A stretch of 64,000 nt of DNA from Bombus terrestris (Eukaryota; Arthropoda; Insecta; Hymenoptera; Apidae). Shown piece after piece: positions 49,613 to 61,802 of this stretch (its first letter is position 1; the number at the start of each line of letters is the position of its first letter). The stretch is from contig NC_063276.1 of assembly GCF_910591885.1 (NCBI RefSeq), positions 9,114,001-9,178,000 on the forward strand. Reading direction: 5' to 3'. The notes under the pieces were generated by a model. It worked only from the letters and a program-made list of their open reading frames with translations, ran no database searches and was not told the origin of the DNA. A program made the translations under genes and the position numbers.

Positions 49613-51977
49613 TGCGACGGAATAAAGCGACAATCCCGATTAATCACGCCGATCCTAATCCACTAAATTCCTTTACACGCGTATCAATTGCACACGCGGT
49701 TGGTACCTACGGCTGATAAAACTACACGAGAACCATTTTACCGCGTATCGGATAAAAATGGTTAATGTAAGCGCCGGGGGCCGGCTATCTGGACGCGTAT
49801 GTATGGCGCGAAGAACGTTAATACCTTGCCTGATTTTAAAAATAAATTAGATCGTCTTTTTTCCCCTGGGCGGCATTCTGCTTCCTCCGGATTATACGAT
49901 TTCCTTATTTCTTCTACGTCCATGCTGGGTAATAGTTGGCACGCACGTGCCGTTGCTATCGTGCCTCGTCAGTTGGCCACGCACGCGAATCGAGAATGTA
50001 GAAACATTGTTATTATTCGAAGAGTTGGTGTTTCGTGTCGCGATGTCTTAATCGCTTGTTTTAATTAAGAGAGGCGCGTGAGCTTTTCAGACGATTTTCC
50101 AATTTTTGGAGAATCGTTTGTTTCAACAGCGGTAGATCGTTAAAGCATTCGATTATTGAGAAAATACACGTGGAAAAATAAAGCGGGGAAAAGCATGATC
50201 CTTTACAAGAAAACAGTTTAAAAATTCAGTATGATGACGATCACTATCACGTTACCACAATTGTCTTTTTGCATATTATTACATTTTTCATCTCTTCACT
50301 CGTTGAATAAAGTTTGAGAGAATGGATTAATCTAGTGAATAAAATCTAACACGCGACTCTATGTAATTTTACAAAATATGTTCAATTAAATCTAACAGAA
50401 TTTTAATTTGCTAACTACATAATCCTTATATTCGTGAAGTACAAACTTTACTGGCATTTAATTACATCTTTAATTAATCTTACAGAGAAATAACGTATAT
50501 ACTAACAACGTAGCGATACCACAATATTATATTAAGTATGGCCAGAAGTAGTCTCTTAAAAGATGATCGTCTGTCACATAACAACTTAACAATTTGTTCC
50601 ACCCTCTTGGCAAAGTGAATAGTATTGGTCATCCTTTTGGCGTGTTTGTCCTCTCCTCTTAAACCAAGAATCACGTTCCTTCTTCTGTTCTTGAGCAAAT
50701 GTCGATGTCACTTGAACAAAAGCGTTTCTCGACCCTTGTAAAAGGAGAGTCCGAACAAGCGGTGTGGCTAATGTAAGTGTGAAAGCTAACGTCTGGCTGG
50801 TCATTAGTTAACCGTGGACTGACTATGGAGTTACATGTACTTAGATGTTCATTATTCAGAGCCTTAAAGTATAAGTAGTATCGGAGTCTAAGCGGTCTGT
50901 ACACGACTGTTGAAACTCCAATCTCAAAGGTTTTCGGTGTATTAAATGTACTTGTATTCGCGAGCTCTCCTCGTTAGCGAAACCCTTTACGATGTTCATC
51001 ACTTTCAAATTAACTTAAGACGTTCTGCCGCCAGTACACGAAAATGCACAAACTTCCTCGATCCTAGTAGTCACTGCGATCTAACACAACGCTGTATATA
51101 TATATTGTTTCTTTCATTTTCGTTTATGTTATTCACCAGCAACAAGTATCACATTTGAACCCCAGAAAAAGCAAAAGGATGAACAATTCTAGTAAACGTG
51201 CTATTTCCCACGATATAAGGTTATTCGTACATGAAACTATTATACCAAACTATTTTTACCACAACTATTTTGTTTGCTTGACAAGTTTTCCAAGACACGA
51301 AATTTTATTCCACAAAACCACCTCCAAATACGTGCGTATCAAACTCCCCAGAACAAGCCCCTTGAAAGTCGATCTATAAGCAATCACAGCAAATTTTCAC
51401 TGTCAGATCGTGTCCCGAGCATTAATCACCTTCCACCTCGAATCTCTCCATTGACCATTATCCTCTAGAACCACGGTTTCAAACCTCCACAGTCCGTTAG
51501 AGAGGGTCGGCCACGGCCTGAAACCGTTCAAGAAACCTTTCAACAAGGGCAGGAATCTAATCTCTCGGAGGCGACGCATCGAATATGCAAGATCGGGGAT
51601 CTTCGCGACGAATATGAAGACGAAGAGACAAGAGACGGCTAAGGATTGCAAAGAAGAAAACGAGCGAGAAGGAAAGTGAAGAGAAAGAGAGAACAAGAGG
51701 TAGAGGAAGCTTCTAGAAGAAAAGGCTTTTCCCGGAGGTTAGCGTCGCAATCTCCATCGCTCGATTGGTGTTTCCACTCGAGCGGCGGTGCACCATCACC
51801 ACGATAAGAAATGCAAGCCGGTGGTCGTCTCCTTGGGTGGTGGGCTTCTTAGAAAGACGCCACCAGACCAGCGTCGTCGTTGCTTCAACCGGAAAGTGCT
51901 TTTCGTGAGATTGCCGGTCGGATTAAAAATTCGGCGGCCGGGAGAGATCTCTGGATGAGAGTGTAGACTGCGAAAAA
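49613..51977. other. Non-coding spacer
   Basis: A GC-richer start (to about 50060) is followed by AT-rich DNA. From about 51400 GC rises again, with a purine-rich stretch at about 51600-51730. Frames of 60-97 codons occur on both strands with no recognisable domain. Confidence 0.5.
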
Positions 51978-51999
51978 GGGGGAGGGGAGGGGAGAGGAA
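51978..51999 (+). other. G-rich tract with quadruplex-like spacing
   Basis: Runs of 5, 4 and 4 G separated by single A, then AGAGGAAGG. Only three runs reach three G, so it falls short of the strict four-run quadruplex pattern but might form a two-layer structure. Confidence 0.4.
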
Positions 52000-54900
52000 G
52001 GATACGTCCGCCCTTTTGGCCGGCGCTCGATAATAGTTTCGAGTGGTCGCTGACCATTACGAGTCCCCCGTCGCGCGGCAAATGAGCATTCCTTCTCGTA
52101 ATTGGAGCACGCAGGGATACGAAGTGAACGAATGAAGAGAGAAAGAGGGCACACACTGCAGAGGGATACGAGTCATACGAGGGATCCCCGAGGACTCTTG
52201 CACTTGTCTGAGTAGCTAACAGAAAAGAGAGGAGCGGCTGGGAGCCTATTGCCTTAGCGCAGGAAACGCTGCTCCTAGACTTTGACTTCATCAGCCTTGC
52301 TGGAAGCCTTCTGATAATACAAAAACACACGCACCATTTGTATATGTACTAAGTCCATTTCCGATTGGGCGTAACTTCGAGAACTGACGGTTTGCACGTA
52401 GCTATCGCTCTTAGAGGGCTCCTTAGAAGTTTCCAGCCACGGTGTAACTCATTCAGTTGCGTGACTTTGAACTAACTTTTGCTGTCTTTGAACTAAGTTG
52501 CTTTTAACTGATCTTTAACGCGTCCGTTGTCACGCAAATTTTATGTATTTTTCTGTGGGAACCGCGATTAGATTGAAACACAGCTATTATTTCATAACGC
52601 TTAATTTTTGCAAAATGTCACACTGTGTTTACCAATGTTATCTAAATTGCCGTGTGTCAATTCACATTGTTCAACATTTTTCATTCCATGAAACTTATCC
52701 TATTTTAATCGTTCTAAAAAAAAAAAATGTAGTAGCATGGATCATTGATGATTACCATGCCAGTCAACGTGTTAAGCTGTGCCGTTTATCTTGTTAACCG
52801 CTTGTGAATCATAACTAAACGAAAGATAGTCACTCGATAATCTCACGTGTATCTGTTACATGAAGAGGGAGTTGCAGAACCACGTTGAAGGGCGTCGTCG
52901 GTTTAACACACCCTTTCTGATAAAGAGTTTGACCTGACGATTTATCTACAGGTCTAGAGTAGATAGAAGCGCGTGGATTATTCGATTTGTAACCCGATAT
53001 CGGATAACTCTTGCGGTTTACCTTCGACAAGCGTTACAAGGGTGGGAAAATATTGGTTCGAACGCGACGAACGATGATTTCGACTAGTTCCATTTGATTT
53101 CTCTGGTGAGAATATTTGGAGGGTGGAAAGGTTTCGGAATGTGAGAAAATTGACGAGACGATGTTTTTAGAGTTGCCAATTTTTTGGGTTCTTTGGGTTG
53201 TTGTCTTAGATTTTTAGATTTTGCGCATTTGTTGCACTTTTAACTGATATAATTGATAAAACTTCGAGTTTCTTGTTTCACATTCTTAAAATATGGAGTA
53301 CAAATATAAAGAAATTCAGATTACTCTTTCGAGATTCAGAATTATAGATCATTAAAATATCGATGACGTATCACATGAGACTCGTAAAGAATATTAAATA
53401 CCATCATACCCAAAAAACTCTTAAAAAGATAACATGTTAATTAAGACTAAGAAAGAATTATTGGAAATTGGAAGAATTAAATTTGAATAAGACGAATTGA
53501 AGAATTAAACAAGTATTTAAAAATTCATCAAAATTATACCAGACATATGTATAACAGCACTAGTTGGATGAATTAAATAAAACTTTGGTTAAAATGAAAA
53601 AGCTTATTTAAAATTAACCAAACATATAGACGGTTCAACAATTCACAACTAATTTTCCGAAATAGTGTTACAAGATAGTCTAGTTTCGAATGAGTTAACC
53701 CCTATTCCCAATCTCATTTTCCACACGAACAGAATGCTAAAACGTGTGTTTCATTATTCAGTGTTAAGAAGAAACTACTTTATACAAGAGTAGAGAGTTT
53801 CGCGTGAAAACGACTTAATGCGAGGGAAACTCGTATTACGAGCTCCTACTACGAGATGATGATGTATCGCGCGGACGTGGAAGACAATCGGAAGGAATAC
53901 GAGACATCGAAGCCCGCGGAGGGTAACCTGATCGTCTCGCGATGCCCGTTTGCCTTTCGCGCTTTAACGAGCCGCGTGGATGCTGCAACGACGGAGGCGT
54001 CGACGAAAGGAAAGATACATCGATGCGCTGGCGTCTGAACAAGCTGATGACAACGGTGGCGAGAATATGATTAAAGGGCGAGCGATTCGTGGAGGCAGCG
54101 TACAGTGCTCGATAGAACGTGAAACGTGTGAAATTGATGGATATGACGACTAAATGTTCTTTGTTTAGGATAAGAGCAATGTAGAAAGTCTATTTAATTG
54201 TAAATATTTACAAATAATCTATTTAATTATTCTCTAGGCTACAGTACTAAAAATAAAACAGATTAAAGCTTTTAAGATCTTTTTATCGAACGAATCTGTT
54301 TTTATACCATTAATATTAAATTCTCCTGGCAGTGACGAATTTCAAAGAACGTTAACCCCTCCATATTTTTGTCATAAGTATCTTTATTCTAGTAAAATGT
54401 AATCTAATAATTCTAACAATAATCTGATAATCCGATCATTTTAACAATCATCCCGTAATTCAAACCAAATTTAACGATAGTTCATTCTGCAAAAGATTTG
54501 AATTCCTCAAATGCCCTTGTTAAGAAAACATTGAATCTTCTTTTCGTTTAAACAATTGAATATCTTAGAACAATTTTATTTTGGAATAAAAACTAGTCTG
54601 AGGACAGCCAATTTTCCGACCTTGGAAAAATATTCAAATTTTCCAGATTCGAATCCAACGAAGCGTCGTCGTTAGGAATTTCCCAGGATGACTGCTTAAA
54701 TTGGATGCAGAGGACATCAGAGAAATGAACGAGTGAAAAAGAGATGTCAAAGGTGAGGAAGAACGTGGGAAAAGCGAATAATGGTGCACAGTGGTTATAT
54801 ATATACGCGAAATCGAGGAGCTCTGGTGGACCTCACACGCCGACGAAGCAAGATCGTGCCAGACGATCGTAATTCACGCGAGGAGTGGATCGTTTTGCAG

Positions 54901-55485
54901 AAACAAACAACGTGACTTCGTGTGTTCACTGTTCGGCGACATGGGTGAACAGGTTTTGTTTGACCTGCCAGTCCACGCTACGCCTTCCTTTATCCCGCCA
55001 CGGACATTAGCTGTCTGTCATGCGCCTTTACATTCCACTGAGGAGTATTTCATTACTTAATAACCTTCCAAAAGGAACCCCGCTTCTGGGAAGGGATCCA
55101 CTATGCTCTGGCTTCATTGAATACGTAACACAAAAGACCTGGTGGGATTGTGTAGATAATGTTCTTCAAATTGGTGATTTCCGTGACCCCTTATGAAATT
55201 TTTTAGTTACTCTTTGTGTTTCAAAAAAATTTATTTTATCGATAGATTTGACAGGGGAGACTGAATTATTGTTAAAACGAAGAATTAACCCCTCGCTATT
55301 CTACGTAGGCGTGGACTCAACGTCGAATTTCGTTTCATTTGTTTCGCACGTAAGATGATTTTTATTAATTATACGTATTCAATAGATAGAAACACTATCT
55401 TAAAATTTGAAACGTGCACAAAGACTATCAACTAACTCGATGAATAAAGGCTTCTTTTCTATAAAAACAAGATTTAGGTACCGTA
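52000..55485. other. Non-coding DNA with GC-rich blocks
   Basis: GC-rich to about 52330, then AT-rich, with further GC-richer blocks at about 53840-54060 and 54810-55060. A GATTCGAATCC word near 54648 resembles a tRNA B box, but no A box or cloverleaf accompanies it. No gene could be supported. Confidence 0.5.
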
Positions 55486-55911
55486 TCATAAAGAAAAATC
55501 GAAAAGATGCGAATTTCTTCTTAATTCCCAGTTGACAAAACTACCCAAAATTTGAAACGCAACGTTCTCTTCAACAACGATAAAACCAACTTTTGTCAAG
55601 AAGAGAATCTTTAGGAAGGTGCAAAAAATTTTACGCGAGTAAGAATCCCGATAAGTATAACCGCCGGTAGAGATTCCAATCACCATCGTCATAAACATTT
55701 GCGCGGCTACCGGTCCAGCAGCACCGATGAAAAATAAAAGTCCAACGGTATACTTCAGGATCAACCCCCTTAGTGCATCTAAGTATAGGTTGTCGAGGCA
55801 TGATTTAGCCGCGTGGCCTTTTGCACGATCTTTTAATCGTGATTTACGAGCGTTGATGAGACGAAAACGATGATCGCGAGTCGAGCGTAATTCCGCCTGA
55901 CCGGTGGTCAC
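55486..55911 (-). CDS. Candidate hydrophobic-protein exon (unrecognised)
   Basis: An open frame of 141 codons with no ATG at its start (the first codon is GTG), so if real it is an exon rather than a complete gene. From residue 45 on, codons show a strong purine-first, pyrimidine-third pattern (ATC, GGT, GCT, ACC, GTT, GGC). Residues 54-81 form a membrane-like segment (TVGLLFFIGAAGPVAAQMFM then TMVIG). A second, weaker hydrophobic stretch lies at 95-113. The frame ends at a TGA after FDFSL. A possible acceptor CTTAG lies just before residue 45 (exon from 55778 leftward). The upstream 44 residues, Arg/Lys-rich, look like CpG-block noise. No family is recognised. Confidence 0.25.
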   Translation of the reverse strand: MTTGQAELRSTRDHRFRLINARKSRLKDRAKGHAAKSCLDNLYLDALRGLILKYTVGLLFFIGAAGPVAAQMFMTMVIGISTGGYTYRDSYSRKIFCTFLKILFLTKVGFIVVEENVAFQILGSFVNWELRRNSHLFDFSL

Positions 55912-57039
55912 CAGATGCGGTCCACGAAAAGCTCATCTTCACGGCGTCCGCGATGAACGCGTGTCTGCGGCGCCGCGGCGCGCGTGCATCACCGGCGAAT
56001 GCAGATGGATCGAAGGCGTAACGACGTCGTTAACGGCGGCAAACCACGAAGACAGCCCCGTTTTAACGGGTCTATCTCTCTCGTCGTTCCGTGGCAATAA
56101 CGTTTGGCCGGCATCCGAGATGGCATCATATTCGACCGGAAAATACGGACTCCCACGTCAGTCGACGATATATTAGTAGCGGCGAGCTGGCTCAGACCGC
56201 AAATTGTCCGTCGTCTTTAGCGGTTCAGAACGAATCTTTGTGAGGATGGGCTTGGATCTTTGCGAGATACTCGAATAAAAGTAAAACTAACGTATCCGCG
56301 GTTGACAGTGGTTCAAACAAATGCGGTGACTAATTCTTTCAGGATATGATAATCGGAAAATTGATTATCGTCGATCGTTTATTTGAAATATGGAGGAGAG
56401 AGCCAATTTGGAATTATTTAGAATTTTATCTTTCTTTTCAAACAAAAAATTTTTTAAAACTCCGATAGTGTTCTATTCCACAGTTTCGCGTATAGCGTTA
56501 TTTATGCAAAACACGGCGGTTAGATTTTGTCGGGTAGAATTAATGGCGATTGGCGTTGTTTTCTCATATGTGAAAATGAGAGAACAGGAAGATGATGTGG
56601 ATACACGCACTGTTCGAGGTAGAAATGAAATGTTACGGAATGGAGTAGAGCGTGTACAGGCATGGCGGAGGTTAAGCACAAATTGCTGTTGTAAAACTTA
56701 AGCCTGGGAGTAAGCGATACGAGGCATAAAGCCAGGAGGAATAAATTTTATGGTCACTGGCTGAGAACAAAGGATCGAATTGAACGTTTGAAGAGCGTGG
56801 AAGATTGTGTTAAGGTTCTCCGGCTGCTGAGTCTAAAGCAACACTGCAGATCTGGTTTTGCTACACGCCTTAGCACGGGCGGGAACAGTTGTAATGTACG
56901 AGTATAGGCTACAAGTTCAAGATCAATAAAGTTTTCTGATTTATACAATGGTGAATGCTGTTTCTAACGAACACGATTGGCCTTACGATTTACGAAATGA
57001 ATATAAGGATAACAAGTGCTGGATTCTAGGCAATAAATG
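55912..57039. other. Non-coding spacer
   Basis: CpG-rich to about 56210, then AT-richer. A 103-codon plus-strand frame (56390-56701) and shorter frames on the other strand have no recognisable domain. Confidence 0.5.
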
Positions 57040-57610
57040 CCAGATATTGAAATACTTAATACCAAGATTAGCGTCCGTTAAAGTTCCAAATACTAGGAGT
57101 AGTATATATTGAAATTCCGATAATTTAATTGAACACTCGTGATATCGAGTTTTGAAGTATTAAATACCGAGAGTATCTAGTATTTAGCATTAAGTTATTA
57201 CACTATACATATACCTATATGGCATGCACACTACATACATACATATTGCTTGCAGAAATCTGAAATGTTATAAATATCAAATACGACTCATGTACGAGAA
57301 TAATGGCTTTCAAGATATCAGATACCAAGAATAGCATGCGCCAAAATATCGAATACACAAAATTTAAGATTCCAAATTTTAAGGTAACAAATATCAAGTA
57401 TTGAAGACTCGAGTACCGAGAATACCAAGGATTAAGATATTACGTTTCCCAATATCAAATTCCAAGAATAACTCAAATTAAAATATCGAATACCATAGGT
57501 AGCGAGTACCGAATAAGGAACAGCTAAAGTATCAGCTACTTACTAAAGTAGAATACCAAAATCGTAAATACCAAGAACACCGAATATTAATTGCTCAAGT
57601 ATCACACATT
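57040..57610 (+). repeat. Decayed repeat rich in AATACCAAGAATA and AATATCRAATA
   Basis: Variants of ATACCAAGAAT recur throughout (for example 57060, 57166, 57321, 57414, 57422, 57461, 57558, 57579), alternating with AATATCAAGTATTG / AATATCGAATAC variants (for example 57345, 57391, 57452, 57482). Spacing is irregular, so the array is old or was built from a very short unit. No open frame crosses it. Confidence 0.5.
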
Positions 57611-58030
57611 GAATATTAGATATTTTTAATTCCTTTGTTTAGTCAATATCTGTATCCTAACAGCTACTATTCCGAGAGAAATCAACTTGTTAAAGTTTTA
57701 TCCACTCCGATAAACACACACGGATACCATATAATCTACTCCGATGTGAACAGAGAACAAAGCGATAATTAACTTAGCAAATATGTTACAGCAAAGAAAA
57801 ACGTCGGTGTTAAAGGAGATCGGTAGGTTAGATTGGCAGTCCAACTTCCGTTCTGAAATATTTAAAACTGCCCGCGTGGTGCTCTTCAAAGGCTGGTTTT
57901 TTTTCAAACCAAGGTGGTGTAAAAACGCCCCAAAGCTTCGATAATTTAGTTTGCAATGAAACTCTAAGCTTCGCGTCCACTTCGTTTCTTGCGTGCAAGA
58001 AACTTCGCTTTACCCCTTGAACCCGGTAAT
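57611..58030. other. Non-coding spacer
   Basis: AT-rich DNA. Nothing is recognised. Confidence 0.5.
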
Positions 58031-58092
58031 GAAAAGAAAGAGTATGGGAAAAAGGAGAGAAAGAGAGAGAAAAAAGGAGAGAGAGAAAGAGT
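58031..58092 (+). repeat. Purine tract (GA-rich simple sequence)
   Basis: About 60 bases almost entirely A and G (GAAAAGAAAG, AAAGGAGAGA, AAGAGAGAGA), a decayed (GA)n-type tract. Confidence 0.8.
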
Positions 58093-60802
58093 GTATGGAT
58101 TAAATGTCACTGGCCGTGTGAGACTGATTTTATCGATAAACCAAATGAAAACGGACTTTCCCAACGGCCCCACGTCAAATGGAAACCTGTCGCAACGTTA
58201 GATTAATCCTCTCCGGCAGATTAGCGGTCTCTGTAGTTTATCGTTATTATTACTTAAACCTTCTTTCGAGGATCGCGTGCAGACTCGCCGCGTGTTTCTA
58301 TCAGGTGCTAAAGCAGGGCTTTATCCATTATGGATACAATAAAAACTGGTAAGAATTAGTTCAAACCCTAATCACTCGTGAAACGAAGGGGTTGCGAGGT
58401 ACCAAATAAGGAGAGATACGAAAACATGGTCCTAATCTCTGGAAAGTAGGAAAGTTTTAGATTTTCTCAGAAAACGTGAGACTTTTAAACTTAATCCGGA
58501 ATTAGTACATATAAGGTTATTCGATGCAGAGATCAGATAAGCATTTTTGAAGTTGTATCCGTTAGAAAGGATAAGTAGAATTTTTGAAAGTTTAAACGGC
58601 GAAGTTCAATTGTGAAATGTCCAAGTTTCTAAATTTTTTAATTCCAAATGGAAACATTTAAATATCGCTAACTGGCTTGCATTTTAGATTTCGTCATGGT
58701 CTCGTGTTTCGAACTATTCGAACATAATACAATTCATCACTTCGTCATACACTGATTCTCGACAAACTGTGGGGTAATTCACATAGAGTTGGACAGCCGG
58801 AAGGAACGACCAGGTGAGTATTTCACAAACTATCTGTGAAATGCGTAATGTGTCAGGACTGTTTTGTTATCATAACTGCGATCCAGCGTTTGCGTGAATT
58901 TTGTATCATGTTTCCATAGAATTTTAACGAAAACCAACACTATAGTCTTTAGCAAAAATAATTTTCTCGCATGCAGATAAAAATTAGTACGATATTTCTA
59001 ACGTTAATGAGTTACTTTAACAAAATGACATAACTTTTATTGAAATATTCTGTGTTACTAATAGTAATAAGAGCAAGAAAGATGGACGATAATCTATTTA
59101 TGTACTTATTTTCACAGCTATTAATAAAAACATTATATCACGTAATAATTACATAATATCTAAACTAACGATTAATTACAATATCGTTCAGGAGCTAATG
59201 GAATATTTAATGTATTAAGGTAAAAATAACTCGACGTTACAATTGCATAATCAAATTGAAATATAGTCGTTACGTTATGAAAATTAAATTCAACTATATT
59301 CCACAGACCTATTTTATTAAGAAAAAGATGCTGTTCAAGATTATCAAGTATTCCGTGACTTATGGACGGAAGTATAAAATACCTAATGCATCTAAAACAT
59401 TTAACTTTAATTAGTTTTTAAAAACAACCTCCATTTCCCTTAGAACTAGCCAATCTTGCTAAGCTTATCTGCATGAAAACTCATAACATTGACAACGTAG
59501 TTCGAAACGAGTCGACACGGCAAAAGCCGATTCCTCTTTCGGAATCGCGGAAGCGGATCAGCACGAGCCAACGCGGGAATAAAGCGATCACGTACCTCGG
59601 ATTTGCATAAATTCCAGCAGCCGTTAATTGTCTCGGAGTGGCGTCAAATCGAACCCCTTTGTATCAACATATCGGCCATTGTGCCCTGGAATAGGTGGGC
59701 TAAATTCGAGGTATTCAGGTGGATCCGAGAGCGCAAGCACAGCGAGCGATGGGGTGCGCGAGTAGCGCGGATATTCGTCTGACGTTTACGCCTCTCTCAA
59801 AGCCGGCAGAGTCCCGGCGTTCGTCGCAGCTGACTTCAAAGCGACTTCGAAATTAATTATTACTATAACCTCGCGTGTCCCGCCCGCCGTCCCACGTACA
59901 TTTCTACAAGCGTGACGAGCATGGGGAGCAACAGCGACCGGGCGAAACCGGCGGAAGCGAGAGAAAAGAGAGAAACACCGTTTCAAAGCGACCGACTCAT
60001 TAGCTGGCAACGGGCTTCTCGCCCGTTACCCGAGTGCATCCCGTACACATACCCGTTTATTACACCGATCAGCGCTATCGGTGACGTTGGATAATCGTTG
60101 CTCCGATGCTCCTACGAGGAGATTCGATTTTTCCCGAAAGCCGATCACGAACCTCGTTCGATTGTAATTACCGACGTAGCGATTTTCGCGACCCTACTCG
60201 ACGCGAGACAGGAATTCGATGCTCAGCTCGAATGTAACTCGAAAGGTGATGAGAAACCGATGAAAATTCCCTAGCGTGTTGCGAATTCAAGCGAACACGA
60301 GGTTCCATTAGCTGATTTTGAGACGTGTTGCGGAATATTAGAAATTGCGGTATGCCAGTGTTTTTTAATATTTTGCCAATGTGCATCGGTAATGTTATTT
60401 CGATATTCTTCGTATCAATTTCTTTAATCTCACTGGTGATTCTCTATTCGATATAAGTTGCTTCTGAGTCGTTAGATTTAATAAGATTTAATAAGGAAAG
60501 TATTATGAATTTTTTTCCAACAATTTTTTATCGTCTTCTCTGTATTAAACTAAAATTTTGATTAAATTTTTAATTCGTAGAGTGAATGTCGTTTCATAAT
60601 AACGAAATCTAGGGTTCTAATAATACGATAACTTCGTGATAATTAAGATATTAGATTATATTATATGTATATAATCATTTCAGTGAAATAAGATAAAATA
60701 AAATATCCTCTTCGTACTATATAGTAAATTAGGAGGAAAAATGAAATGGCGATAAAAGATGTCTATTTTATATACGAGTGCTTTAAGGCATTTGTATCTG
60801 CG
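58093..60802. other. Non-coding spacer with one GC-rich block
   Basis: AT-rich except for a CpG-rich block at about 59500-60240, which has short frames on both strands without recognisable domains. A CAGGTGAGTATT donor-like site at about 58812 has no clear upstream acceptor. Confidence 0.5.
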
Positions 60803-60826
60803 ATATCAGACACGAAAGTCTGATAT
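60803..60826. other. Perfect 9-bp hairpin
   Basis: ATATCAGAC and GTCTGATAT pair around a 6-base loop (ACGAAA). Too short for a microRNA precursor. There is no adjacent gene, so a terminator role is not suggested. Confidence 0.5.
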
Positions 60827-61773
60827 GATTTCTATAATTAACTCTCGACAGGTAAACGCAATTTCTCGCAGCCCATGAACTAACTAGGTTGATCATATCA
60901 TTTATATCCAAACCTAACTTTTTTATTGTTTTAATCTCATAATAAATCTAGGAAAATCATGTGATGCTTATTACGAATTTCACCACTAAGTACAATCGTC
61001 CCTTAAGTAAAATAAAACTGTCTTCTATAGAGATGAAAATTTTTTTCAAAGAGATTCAAGACTAAAACACGAATTTAATACTTAATGTTCCACTGTATTT
61101 GTGGAACGAATTTAACAAGCATTAAGCATGAAATTCCTTCAGCCATGTAAAATAATAATCATAGAAGAATGGATGAAGAAATAGAAGTTCAAATTTGTCC
61201 TTTGTTCGCTATATGCAAATTCTATATGATAATACTTAGACTACATGTAAAAACGAATAAAGAAGTAGAATCTAAATCCTAAGAATAAATCAATAAACTG
61301 TACATATTTGTACATTTAAATTTGTCGCATATGCCTAAACATCCACGATCTGACACGTGAGCGATATTCGAACATCATCGTCCCATCGCTTCCATTAGTT
61401 ATGATCTAATCTCATTCAAAGAAATCGGAAAAGTCGGCGAAAAATTTAAACCAACGTTAAACTCGAATATCGAAATGAGCCTAAAGAGGACAAAACGTGG
61501 ACAAAAAGGAGGTTGGTTCCTCGACAAACTAATTGCTTCACGCTGCGGGAACATGAGCTCGAAAATTGCAACAAAAGCTTACGGCGTCGATCGCTGAAAT
61601 CGAAATTATCTTCGTGGTTTTCTGCTGCTCCAATTTTGAACGAAGGTCATACCCACGTCTCAACGAGACGACTTCGCCGCTACTTTATCACGATCGGTGT
61701 CATTTTCTAAATATGTATGACAATGATATTACCGCGGCGAAACAGAGAGGGAAAGAGGCGTGCGCGTATACCG
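60827..61773. other. AT-rich spacer leading into a GC-richer block
   Basis: AT-rich to about 61480, then CpG-richer. Frames at 61513-61862 overlap each other and match nothing known. Confidence 0.5.
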
Positions 61774-61802
61774 ACCGTGTAATTTCCTCGAGATTACACG
61801 GT
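61774..61802. other. Perfect 10-bp hairpin
   Basis: ACCGTGTAAT and ATTACACGGT pair around a 9-base loop (TTCCTCGAG). It lies in a CpG-richer block. It could equally be an inverted pair of binding sites. Confidence 0.5.

Noticed and set aside
54600..54672. B-box-like GATTCGAATCC suggesting a tRNA
   Set aside because: No A box, no acceptor stem and no cloverleaf can be drawn around it.
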